From contig NZ_FO704550.1 of assembly GCF_000968195.1 (NCBI RefSeq), positions 1-64,000 of the forward strand: a DNA stretch of 64,000 bases, written 5' to 3'. This document shows, in pieces, positions 56,456 to 64,000 of the stretch. The translations under genes were made by a program, and so were the position numbers. Origin of the DNA: Xenorhabdus doucetiae (GTDB taxonomy: Bacteria > Pseudomonadota > Gammaproteobacteria > Enterobacterales > Enterobacteriaceae). The number at the start of each line of letters is the position of its first letter. Positions within the stretch are counted from its first letter, which is position 1. The notes beneath the pieces were generated by a model that worked only from the letters and a program-made list of their open reading frames with translations, was not told where the DNA came from and ran no database searches.

Positions 56456-57962
56456 GTTGCTCTCCCATTTTGGATCTCAATTGTTGCAGTTTTTCCGTTA
56501 ATTGAAGAAAACTCTGTTCAATGCTGGCAAGCCAATGTGCTTCGATAAATAAACAGGGTTGATGCTGACTAAACAAATTGCGTTGTTGTTGAATTTCATC
56601 GCGAATGGATAGCAGCTTTTCATTCCACTCGGTATTGGTGTTTTTTTCTGTTAGCCATTTTTTGTCAGATAGGCAGAGAACGGCACTATTACGGCTGATA
56701 TCCAGCACGGTAAGCTGATTTTTTTCATTGATTTCTGCTGTGAGGGTTTGCGGAAAACCAATACCATTTAAGCTGGCAGAGAGTTTTCCGGTATTATTTT
56801 TTAGGGTGTTTTCCAGTGACTTTTTCTCTATTTCGATGAAATTAACTTCAATATCATGCAGGTGTAATGCAGGATGTAAAAACAGAGTCAGTTTTTCACC
56901 TGTGATATCTGCGGGCAGTGAATAAAGGGTTTTACGGCCAAACAGAGCGGTTTTGCTGACTAATTTCAGCGGACGATGGTCATTTTTATCTTGGCTGGAT
57001 TGTACCCACTGCTGGTATAACTTTTCCATTTTCTGCACAAGGGAATGTTGTTGGTAGGCTTGTTCTGTTAATAACGTATGCAGGAATTGAGGCAGAAGTT
57101 TTAAGGTGTTTAAGTCGTGCCACAGGCAATCTTTTAATAGCACGATATCTGGCGGAGATATCTCATTTCTCCCGCTGAAAAGTGCGCTAGCCCGCAGCAG
57201 TCGAATCGATTTTTTCCAACGGCGATCTGAGACATCTGCCGTATTGCCGGCAGCATTTATTTGCTGGCGGAGTTGGTAAACCAGCTCGAAAATATGATCT
57301 GGCAGGGAAACATGGCTGATCTTGCCTTGCCATTGATAAAACTCGTCATCGGTAATTTGAATATGGGCAGGCACGGGATTGTTATTTTCGTTATTCTGGT
57401 CAGTCAGTAAGGCGCGAAAATTTTTCTTTTCCTGAATCTTATCCAGCCAGAGCCGAATCAACATGCGATCGTAGAGTGCTTCCAGACTGTTATCACTGTC
57501 CGGGAGTTCATTGGATGCGGTAACCAGTAAACGCATCGGTAATTGTTCTTCCTGATTACCATTCCTGAATTTTTTTTCATTGATCGCCGTAAGGAGCGTA
57601 TTCAGAATGGCGGGGCCTGCTTTCCAAATCTCATCCAGAAAAACGATTTCAGCTTCGGGTAAATAGCCTTCGGTAAGACGTTGGTAACGCCCTTCATCTT
57701 TGAGTGCTTGAATGGAAAGGGGGCCGAAAATCTCTTCTGGGGTGGAAAAACGGGTCATCAGGTACTCAAAAGCGCGTGCGTTTTGAAAGGCAAACTTGAG
57801 GCGACGCGCGATAAGGCTTTTGGCTATTCCAGGAGGCCCAAGAAGAAAAACGCTCTCTCCACATAAGGCAGCCAGCAAGCACAAACGAATGGCTTGTCGC
57901 CTTTCATATAAGCCTCTTTCCAGATATTGACCTAACTGGGATATTTTCTCGACCAATTGCAT
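56412..57962 (-). CDS. ravA: MoxR-family AAA+ ATPase RavA
   Basis: The 516-residue protein (E. coli 498) has Walker A LLGPPGIAKSLIARRL near 42, Walker B AEIVFLDEIWKAGPAIL and the arginine finger region, then the LARA and triple-helical parts. In E. coli RavA binds the lysine decarboxylase LdcI. It is first of the ravA-viaA unit. In E. coli kup lies next; here the ribose operon follows directly. Confidence 0.97.
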   Translation of the reverse strand: MQLVEKISQLGQYLERGLYERRQAIRLCLLAALCGESVFLLGPPGIAKSLIARRLKFAFQNARAFEYLMTRFSTPEEIFGPLSIQALKDEGRYQRLTEGYLPEAEIVFLDEIWKAGPAILNTLLTAINEKKFRNGNQEEQLPMRLLVTASNELPDSDNSLEALYDRMLIRLWLDKIQEKKNFRALLTDQNNENNNPVPAHIQITDDEFYQWQGKISHVSLPDHIFELVYQLRQQINAAGNTADVSDRRWKKSIRLLRASALFSGRNEISPPDIVLLKDCLWHDLNTLKLLPQFLHTLLTEQAYQQHSLVQKMEKLYQQWVQSSQDKNDHRPLKLVSKTALFGRKTLYSLPADITGEKLTLFLHPALHLHDIEVNFIEIEKKSLENTLKNNTGKLSASLNGIGFPQTLTAEINEKNQLTVLDISRNSAVLCLSDKKWLTEKNTNTEWNEKLLSIRDEIQQQRNLFSQHQPCLFIEAHWLASIEQSFLQLTEKLQQLRSKMGEQHVNAGHTRSLAVHQ

Positions 57963-58118
57963 CTTATTTACACCTTGGCTCGTTTAGTTACTTACCTTTA
58001 TTTATAGATAAAAATCACTCTATGCAAAGGTCTTAGTGACCTTAAACATTTTTATAATGATCACATTTTCGTCTTAATCATGTTGTCTTTGATCGTTGGC
58101 TTTATATGATGACGAATA

Positions 58119-58134
58119 AGCGAAACGTTTCGCT
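58119..58134. promoter_or_regulatory. RbsR operator
   Basis: AGCGAAACGTTTCGCT is a perfect 16-base palindrome nearly identical to the E. coli rbs operator. It sits 16 bases upstream of the rbsD remnant. rbsR at 62703-63704 encodes the matching LacI-type repressor. Confidence 0.93.
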
Positions 58135-58149
58135 AACAGACTTATAAAA

Positions 58150-58299
58150 ATGAAAAAAGGCGTTTTATTACATTCTGATATTTCAGCCGCTATTTCTTGT
58201 TTGAGTCACACTGATCAAATTTAGCGCTAACCCAGGGAATACCCTATCTGTTATCTAGTTACAACAGGGAAATGCAATTGCGATAAAGTCACTTTCTGA
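58150..58299 (+). pseudogene. rbsD: rbsD remnant (D-ribose pyranase), internally deleted
   Basis: From the ATG at 58150 the frame reads MKKGVLLHSDISAAISCLSH and then TDQI before a stop. This matches the first 24 or so residues of RbsD. Just before rbsA another frame reads CDKVTF and a stop at 58297-58299, like the RbsD C-terminus CAGVTF. About 100 internal codons are gone and the rest is not in frame, so no pyranase is made. RbsD interconverts pyranose and furanose forms of ribose; without it the spontaneous rate must suffice or another enzyme serves. Confidence 0.85.
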
Positions 58300-58306
58300 G
58301 GTTATC

Positions 58307-59815
58307 ATGGAGCCATTACTGGAGCTAAAAGGGATTGATAAGGTTTTTCCTGGGGTAAAAGCGTTGTCAGGAGCTGCACTGCGTGTTTATCCCGGAAAAG
58401 TGATGGCGTTAGTCGGCGAAAACGGTGCCGGAAAATCTACGTTGATGAAAATCTTGACCGGTATTTATACAAAAGATGCGGGGACGATCCGCTATCTTGG
58501 GCAAGATGTCGCTTTCTCTAGTCCTAAATCCTCTCAGGGTGCGGGTATTGGTATTATCCATCAAGAACTCAATCTCATCCCTCAATTGGCGATCGCAGAA
58601 AACATTTTCTTAGGACGTGAATTCGTCAATAAACTTGGCGTTATCAACTGGAAAAAAATGTATGAAGAAGCAGATAACTTGCTGAGGCGTTTAAATATTC
58701 GCTACAGCAGCCATCGGCTTATTTCTGAGTTATCCATTGGTGAGCAGCAAATGGTGGAAATTGCCAAGGTGCTGAGTTTCCAATCCAAAGTCATCATTAT
58801 GGATGAGCCAACAGATGCCTTGACGGATACCGAAACTGAATCCTTGTTTTACGTCATACGGGAACTGAAAGCGCAAGGATGTGGCATTGTCTATATTTCC
58901 CATCGCTTGAAAGAACTCTTTGAAATTTGTGACGATGTGACGGTATTACGCGATGGCCAATTTATTGGTGAACACCCCATTAATGCTCTGAACGAAGAGC
59001 GATTGATCGAAATGATGGTGGGGCGCAAGCTGGAGGAGCAATACCCGCGTTTGGATCTACCGAGGGGTGAAAAAAGGTTGGAAGTTAAAAACCTCTCTGG
59101 CTCGGGGATCAACAATGTCAGTTTTTCCCTGTTTAGTGGAGAAATACTGGGGATCTCAGGGTTGATGGGGGCTGGCCGTACTGAACTGGTGAAGGTGATT
59201 TATGGAGCCTTACCAAAAACTGATGGCAAGGTTTCGCTTGATGGAAAGCCTCTGACGATCCGTAATCCGCAAGAGGGGCTAACTAATGGCATTGTCTATA
59301 TTTCGGAAGACCGTAAGCGTGATGGATTAGTTTTTGAAATGTCGGTTAAAGAGAATATGTCCCTCACTGCATTACGCTATTTCAGTCGAAATTTTTGTCT
59401 TTTACATCACTCCGCAGAACAAAAATCCGTTACCGATTTCATTAAGTTGTTCAATATAAAAACGCCCTCAATGGAACAAACCATAAGCCTGCTTTCCGGT
59501 GGTAATCAGCAGAAAGTCGCAATTGCCCGTGGATTGATGACTCGTCCAAAGGTATTGATTCTTGATGAGCCAACCCGAGGCGTAGATGTAGGGGCGAGAA
59601 AAGAAATCTATCAGCTTATCAATCAGTTTAAAAAAGAAGGCTTGAGTATTATTTGGGTTTCTTCTGAGATGCCTGAAGTGATGGGAATGAGTGACCGTAT
59701 TTTGGTTATGCATGAAGGTAGTATCAGTGGGGAATTCAATGCGAATGGGGTTTCTCAGGAAGTGTTGATGGCTGCTGCTGTTGGTAAGCAATTAAAAGAG
59801 AACGATCAAGGATAA
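58307..59815 (+). CDS. rbsA: Ribose ABC transporter ATP-binding protein
   Basis: The 502-residue protein has two ABC domains. The first has Walker A VGENGAGKSTLMK and signature LSIGEQQMVEIA, the second signature LLSGGNQQKVAIARGL and Walker B VLILDEPTRGVD. It energises ribose uptake through RbsC. GAGG precedes the ATG. It is now the first intact gene of the operon since rbsD is lost. Confidence 0.97.
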   Translation: MEPLLELKGIDKVFPGVKALSGAALRVYPGKVMALVGENGAGKSTLMKILTGIYTKDAGTIRYLGQDVAFSSPKSSQGAGIGIIHQELNLIPQLAIAENIFLGREFVNKLGVINWKKMYEEADNLLRRLNIRYSSHRLISELSIGEQQMVEIAKVLSFQSKVIIMDEPTDALTDTETESLFYVIRELKAQGCGIVYISHRLKELFEICDDVTVLRDGQFIGEHPINALNEERLIEMMVGRKLEEQYPRLDLPRGEKRLEVKNLSGSGINNVSFSLFSGEILGISGLMGAGRTELVKVIYGALPKTDGKVSLDGKPLTIRNPQEGLTNGIVYISEDRKRDGLVFEMSVKENMSLTALRYFSRNFCLLHHSAEQKSVTDFIKLFNIKTPSMEQTISLLSGGNQQKVAIARGLMTRPKVLILDEPTRGVDVGARKEIYQLINQFKKEGLSIIWVSSEMPEVMGMSDRILVMHEGSISGEFNANGVSQEVLMAAAVGKQLKENDQG

Positions 59816-59820
59816 TCGAT

Positions 59821-60792
59821 ATGAATTCTAGTACAGCGTCAGCTTCCCGACGTTGGTTGACGAAAACATGGTTGATGGAGCAGAAGTCACTCATTGCGCT
59901 TTTATTTTTGATTGCAGTGGTTTCTTCCCTTAGCCCCAATTTTTTCACATTGAATAATCTGTTCAACATTCTCCAGCAAACTTCTGTCAACGCTATCATG
60001 GCGGTAGGAATGACGCTGGTTATCTTGACATCTGGAATTGATCTATCTGTTGGTTCCTTGTTGGCTCTGACAGGTGCTGTGGCGGCATCGATCGTAGGGG
60101 CCGATATCAATGCGTTAGTCGCTGTTGCCGGGGCTTTGGTATTGGGAGCAGCAATTGGGGCGTGTACTGGTGTGATTGTCGCAAAAGGTAAAGTTCAGGC
60201 ATTTATTGCGACATTAGTGATGATGTTATTGCTGCGTGGTGTGACTCGGGTTTATACCGATGGGAGTCCGATTAATACTGGTTTCAGTGACAATGCTGAT
60301 CTGTTTGGTTGGTTTGGTATTGGGCGTCCATTAGGGGTGCCTACGTCTGTGTGGATCATGTTGCTGGTGTTTGTCGTTGTTTGGTTCATTCTTCACCACA
60401 CCCGTCTTGGTCGTTACATCTACGCATTAGGTGGAAATGAATCTGCAACACGTTTATCAGGTATTAGTGTTGATAAAATAAAGATAATCGTTTATTCCCT
60501 ATGTGGCCTGTTGGCTGCATTAGCCAGCATTATCGAAGTTGCCCGGTTATCTTCTGCTCAACCCATGGCGGGTAGTGGCTACGAATTGGATGCCATTGCA
60601 GCGGTCGTATTGGGTGGAACTAGTCTGGCAGGAGGCAAGGGGCGAATTGTTGGTACGTTGATTGGTGCGCTGATTTTAGGCTTTTTGAATAATGGTTTGA
60701 ATTTATTGGGAATTTCATCCAATTACCAGATGATCGTCAAGGCAGTTGTGATCTTATTGGCGGTCTTGGTTGATAACAAAAGCAGTAAATAA
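59821..60792 (+). CDS. rbsC: Ribose ABC transporter permease
   Basis: The 323-residue protein is the membrane permease of the ribose transporter, with about ten hydrophobic segments and the conserved GGTSLAGGKGRIVGTLIGA cytoplasmic loop that contacts RbsA. It starts 5 bases after rbsA and ends 24 bases before rbsB. Confidence 0.97.
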   Translation: MNSSTASASRRWLTKTWLMEQKSLIALLFLIAVVSSLSPNFFTLNNLFNILQQTSVNAIMAVGMTLVILTSGIDLSVGSLLALTGAVAASIVGADINALVAVAGALVLGAAIGACTGVIVAKGKVQAFIATLVMMLLLRGVTRVYTDGSPINTGFSDNADLFGWFGIGRPLGVPTSVWIMLLVFVVVWFILHHTRLGRYIYALGGNESATRLSGISVDKIKIIVYSLCGLLAALASIIEVARLSSAQPMAGSGYELDAIAAVVLGGTSLAGGKGRIVGTLIGALILGFLNNGLNLLGISSNYQMIVKAVVILLAVLVDNKSSK

Positions 60793-60816
60793 CCTTACCC
60801 TACAGGAAAAAATAAA

Positions 60817-61707
60817 ATGAAAATGAAGAAGTTAGCGACTATTTTCTCTGCCATGGCATTGAGTGCCGCCATGAGTACGAATGCATTGGCAAAAGATAGT
60901 ATTGCATTGGTTATTTCAACTTTGAATAACCCTTTCTTTGTCACAATGAAAGATAGCGCACAAAAAGAGGCCGATAAGCTGGGATATGACTTGGTTGTCC
61001 TTGATTCTCAGGATAATCCGGCAAAAGAGTTGGCTAATGTACAGGATTTGACAGTAAGTGGCATAAAATTGATGCTCATTAACCCAACCGATTCAGATGC
61101 CGTTGGTAATGCAGTGATCATGGCAAATAAGGCCAATATTCCTGTGATTACGCTTGACCGTTTAGCCAATAAGGGCAATGTTGTCAGCTATATTGCTTCC
61201 GACAGCCGTTTGGGTGCCAAAATGGCGGGTGATTTTATCGCTGAAAAATTAGGTAATGATGTCAAAGTTATTCAATTGGAAGGTATTCCAGGCACTTCAG
61301 TTGCACGTGAACGTGGTGAAGGTTTTGGTCAGGCAGCCCAAAAACACAAATTCAATATGTTGGCCAGCCAGCCCGCTGACTATGATCGCACAAAAGGGAT
61401 GAATGTCATGCAGAACCTGCTGACGGCTCATCCGTCAGTACAAGCCGTTTTCGCTCAAAATGATGAAATGGCTCTTGGTGCATTACGCGCGTTGCAGACA
61501 GCCGGTAAAGAAGATGTGTTGGTTGTTGGATTTGATGGCACTGCCGATGCGCTTAAGGCTGTACAGAATGGTAAATTGGGGGCAACGATTGCACAGCGTC
61601 CAGATCAAATAGGTATCATCGGCGTTCAGACTGCGGACAAAGTGTTAAAAGGTGAAAAAGTTAATGCCACCATCCCAGTTGAACTGGAATTAGTTGTTAA
61701 GAAATAA
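60817..61707 (+). CDS. rbsB: Ribose-binding periplasmic protein
   Basis: The 296-residue protein has a signal peptide ending in STNALA and a two-lobed sugar-binding fold (IALVISTLNNPFFVTMKD, QNDEMALGALRALQTAG). It delivers ribose to RbsAC and, in enterics, to the Trg chemoreceptor. A hairpin follows the stop, which would raise its level above rbsK. Confidence 0.97.
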   Translation: MKMKKLATIFSAMALSAAMSTNALAKDSIALVISTLNNPFFVTMKDSAQKEADKLGYDLVVLDSQDNPAKELANVQDLTVSGIKLMLINPTDSDAVGNAVIMANKANIPVITLDRLANKGNVVSYIASDSRLGAKMAGDFIAEKLGNDVKVIQLEGIPGTSVARERGEGFGQAAQKHKFNMLASQPADYDRTKGMNVMQNLLTAHPSVQAVFAQNDEMALGALRALQTAGKEDVLVVGFDGTADALKAVQNGKLGATIAQRPDQIGIIGVQTADKVLKGEKVNATIPVELELVVKK

Positions 61708-61721
61708 TCAACATTGTTCAT

Positions 61722-61752
61722 TGCAGCCATGAGTTTTATGGCTGCATTATTT
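61722..61752 (+). terminator. Hairpin between rbsB and rbsK
   Basis: TGCAGCCAT and ATGGCTGCA form a perfect 9-bp stem with a 7-base loop, followed by TTATTTTA. It is either an attenuating terminator or a 3' stabiliser of the abundant rbsB message. Confidence 0.7.
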
Positions 61753-61770
61753 TATGCAGGAATAAATGTA

Positions 61771-62700
61771 ATGAGCATGGCAAAACTTATCGTGATGGGC
61801 AGCATTAATGTCGATCACATATTGAATCTCGAATCTTTTCCTCAATCTGGGGAAACAGTGAAAGGAGAACAGTATCAGGTTGCATTTGGAGGCAAGGGGG
61901 CAAATCAGGCCGTTGCTGCGGGTCGTTGTGGTGCTGACATTACATTTATTGCCTGCATTGGTCAGGATGATATCGGTGAACGTATTTGCCAACAGTTGGC
62001 GAAAGATAACATCGATACCTCGTCAATTGAGGCTATTGAAGGAGAGTTAACGGGGGTTGCTCTGATTTTTGTCAATCAGCAGGGTGAAAATGTCATTGGC
62101 ATTAATGCAGGGGCAAATAGGAGGTTAACGTCAGATTATTTCCTCCGTCATGACCAAAAGGTCAAGGATGCTGATGCGTTGCTATTGCAGCTTGAAACGC
62201 CATTGGAAACGGTACAATTTGCTGCTGAAACGGCCAAGAAACATCATGTTAAAGTGATCTTGAATCCAGCACCGGCACAGCCAATCTCCGATCAGCTACT
62301 TTCGCTGGTGGATATTATCACACCGAATGAAACCGAAGCGGAGTACTTGACGGGTATTGCGGTAACAGATGATGTTGGGGCGGAAAAAGCCGCTTGGGCT
62401 TTACATGATAAGGGCATAGAAACGGTCATTATCACATTGGGTAGCCGAGGGGTATGGCTGAGTGAGAAAGGTAAAGAAGGAAAAATTGTTCCCGGATTTA
62501 GCGTAAAAGCGATCGATACCATTGCAGCAGGGGATACTTTTAATGGCGCCTTGGTAACGGGATTGCTGGAAGGAAAAGAGATGTTGTCGGCGATCCGCTT
62601 TGCTCATGCTGCGGCTGCGATAGCCGTGACGCGTCAGGGAGCGCAGCCTTCGGTTCCGTGGCGAAATGAAATTGATGCTTTTCTATCTGAACAGGATTAA
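61771..62700 (+). CDS. rbsK: Ribokinase
   Basis: RbsK phosphorylates ribose to ribose-5-phosphate. I take the ATG at 61771 (MSMAKLIVMGSINVDHILNL), with AGGA upstream; 309 residues equal E. coli, whereas an upstream start at 61714 would read through the hairpin. PfkB motifs GGKGANQAVAAGR and AIDTIAAGDTFNGAL with the catalytic Asp are present. Confidence 0.96.
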   Translation: MSMAKLIVMGSINVDHILNLESFPQSGETVKGEQYQVAFGGKGANQAVAAGRCGADITFIACIGQDDIGERICQQLAKDNIDTSSIEAIEGELTGVALIFVNQQGENVIGINAGANRRLTSDYFLRHDQKVKDADALLLQLETPLETVQFAAETAKKHHVKVILNPAPAQPISDQLLSLVDIITPNETEAEYLTGIAVTDDVGAEKAAWALHDKGIETVIITLGSRGVWLSEKGKEGKIVPGFSVKAIDTIAAGDTFNGALVTGLLEGKEMLSAIRFAHAAAAIAVTRQGAQPSVPWRNEIDAFLSEQD

Positions 62701-62702
62701 CC

Positions 62703-63704
62703 GTGGCTACGATGAAGGACGTTGCTCGTCTGGCGGGCGTATCAACCTCAACCGTTTCTCATGTGATTAATGGCAATCGTTATGTCAGTGAGAATGTGAA
62801 AAAGAGAGTCAATGCAGCGATTGAGGAATTGAATTATGCGCCGTCTGCTTTGGCAAGAAGTTTGAAAATTAAGCAAACCAAAACCATTGGTATGTTGGTT
62901 ACGGCCAGTGATAACTCATTTTATTCTGAAATCGTTAGAGGAGTAGAAAAGAGCTGTTATGAACGGGGATACAGTTTAATTCTGTGTAATACTGAAGGTA
63001 ATGTTACCCGTATGATTAGCAATATGGAAACCTTATTGCAAAAGCGCGTTGATGGTCTGTTGATCATGTGTTCTGAGACTCAGCGCCCATCCAGTGACGC
63101 CTTTCGTCGCTATCCATTGGTGCCGATGGTCATTATGGATTGGTCTCCCTTTGATTCCTTCAATGACATTATCAAGGATAATTCCTTGCAAGGGGGGGAA
63201 ATGGCCACCAATTACCTGATCAGTCGAGGTTTTCGCAAAATTGCCTGTATCACGGGTCCACGGGATAAGACACCGGCCTGTCAGCGTTTGGCTGGATATC
63301 GAAAAGCGATGCAGGATGCTGGGCTGAGGATTCCCGCTGGATATGAAATCTACAGTGATTTTGAATTTGCTGGCGGATTGTCATCAATGAATCAACTTCT
63401 ACAATTATCTGAACCACCGGAAGCTTTATTTGCAGGTAATGACGCTATGGCGATTGGCGCTTATCAAGCTTTGTATCAGCAGGGGCTTTCTGTACCGGAT
63501 GATATCTCTATCATCGGATATGACGATATTGCAATCGCACCTTACCTTATCCCTCCTTTGACAACCATTCATCAACCAAAAGATGAATTGGGTAAGCTGG
63601 CGATTGATAGCCTGCTTTATCGAATGAGCAATCCAGAAAGTGAGCCAAAGCAACTGGTTCTGACACCTAAATTGATCGAACGAAGTTCTGTAGCCAGCCG
63701 TTAA
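62703..63704 (+). CDS. rbsR: Ribose operon repressor RbsR
   Basis: The 333-residue LacI-family regulator starts with GTG, 2 bases after rbsK, as MATMKDVARLAGVSTSTVSH with the helix-turn-helix and hinge LARSLK. The periplasmic-binding-like effector domain follows. Its target is the palindrome at 58119-58134, released by ribose. Confidence 0.97.
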   Translation: MATMKDVARLAGVSTSTVSHVINGNRYVSENVKKRVNAAIEELNYAPSALARSLKIKQTKTIGMLVTASDNSFYSEIVRGVEKSCYERGYSLILCNTEGNVTRMISNMETLLQKRVDGLLIMCSETQRPSSDAFRRYPLVPMVIMDWSPFDSFNDIIKDNSLQGGEMATNYLISRGFRKIACITGPRDKTPACQRLAGYRKAMQDAGLRIPAGYEIYSDFEFAGGLSSMNQLLQLSEPPEALFAGNDAMAIGAYQALYQQGLSVPDDISIIGYDDIAIAPYLIPPLTTIHQPKDELGKLAIDSLLYRMSNPESEPKQLVLTPKLIERSSVASR

Positions 63705-63709
63705 CCGGA

Positions 63710-64000
63710 TCATTTCTTCTTAATTAAGTTATTACCGTCTTCTGTATTCAGTAATAGAAAAACAGTAGAAGAAATTAAGGTAATCACGCCCATTGTGATT
63801 AAAGTATAGTGGAAATGGCTTATGGCTGAACCATATTCCGTTGATTCATAAAATCGCAGAATTGCCGCACTGATGGTCACCCCAAAACTAATGGATAACT
63901 GTTGAGTTACTGCTAGCAGGCTGTTACCGGCACTTGCATTGCCATCATTCAGATCCCCCAAAGTGATGGTATTCATCGCGGTGAACTGTGTGGACATGGC
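63710..64000 (-). CDS. MFS transporter, C-terminal part (HsrA-like)
   Basis: The minus strand encodes the last 96 residues of a 14-helix MFS drug-type transporter (TAMNTITLGDLNDGNASAG, SISFGVTISAAILRFYES, ending LLNTEDGNNLIKKK); the rest lies beyond the window. E. coli has hsrA (yieO) at this place, convergent with rbsR, and the sequence is similar. It ends 5 bases after rbsR. Confidence 0.88.
   Translation of the reverse strand, partial: AMSTQFTAMNTITLGDLNDGNASAGNSLLAVTQQLSISFGVTISAAILRFYESTEYGSAISHFHYTLITMGVITLISSTVFLLLNTEDGNNLIKKK

Larger units (their letters stand above)
57963..58306 (+). promoter_or_regulatory. rbs operon promoter region
   Basis: The 344-base spacer between ravA (minus) and rbsA (plus) holds the RbsR operator at 58119-58134 and, from 58150, a remnant of rbsD. 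A CRP site is expected but I cannot point to a convincing one. Confidence 0.7.

Noticed and set aside
61714..61770. Upstream start for rbsK
   Set aside because: The extension would be translated through the rbsB-rbsK hairpin, is not conserved, and the ATG at 61771 has a ribosome site and gives the E. coli length.
1..64000. CRISPR array
   Set aside because: I saw no series of regularly spaced direct repeats in any spacer.
1..64000. tRNA or rRNA genes
   Set aside because: No cloverleaf or rRNA-like stretch was recognised in the intergenic regions.

Overview
The window is chromosomal DNA of an enteric gammaproteobacterium (Enterobacterales). Protein similarity to Escherichia coli is high and gene order around the origin is of the E. 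coli type: rpmH-dnaA-dnaN-recF-gyrB on one side, and glmS-glmU-atpCDGAHFEBI-rsmG-mnmG-oriC-mioC-asnC-asnA-viaA-ravA-rbs on the other. The moderate GC content, AT-rich spacers, compact oriC flanks and accessory genes fit a Morganellaceae-type genome such as Xenorhabdus or Photorhabdus. That genus-level statement is inference.

Layout. 1-5988: replication genes (rpmH start, dnaA, dnaN, recF, gyrB). The dnaA frame is open but has lost about 285 internal codons. 6000-8758: AT-rich accessory stretch with two zinc-ribbon membrane proteins and a damaged IS30-family element. 8759-18875: asd, then an operon of a YqiJ-like OB-fold membrane protein, a long flotillin, a 1649-residue AAA+ ATPase and a rhomboid protease. 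18889-21735: a Baeyer-Villiger-type monooxygenase, a DUF305 copper-type periplasmic protein behind a CueR-like promoter, and a TacA/TacT-like toxin-antitoxin pair. 22061-37149: a complete type I BREX phage-defence operon (brxA-brxB-brxC-pglX-pglZ-brxL, minus strand) with a two-gene ATPase/TOPRIM cargo placed between pglX and pglZ. 37191-38300: a damaged IS630-family element directly upstream of brxA. 38805-53822: glmS, glmU, the whole ATP synthase operon, rsmG, mnmG, a textbook oriC, mioC and asnC. 53987-64000: asnA, viaA-ravA, the ribose operon (rbsA-C-B-K-R with rbsD reduced to a remnant) and the end of an MFS transporter.

How the parts work together. The origin region combines initiation (dnaA, oriC), clamp (dnaN), repair (recF) and supercoiling (gyrB) functions with the ATP synthase operon. 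Between gyrB and glmS lies an accessory region that reads as a defence and stress island: BREX, a nested ATPase-nuclease pair, a toxin-antitoxin pair, copper response and membrane-domain genes, with IS elements at its edges.

The two points I would check first are the internally deleted dnaA, which conflicts with the intact DnaA-dependent oriC, and the ATPase/TOPRIM pair translationally coupled inside the BREX operon. Both IS copies have a frameshifted half rich in homopolymer runs, so local sequence or assembly error must be kept in mind when judging broken genes here.
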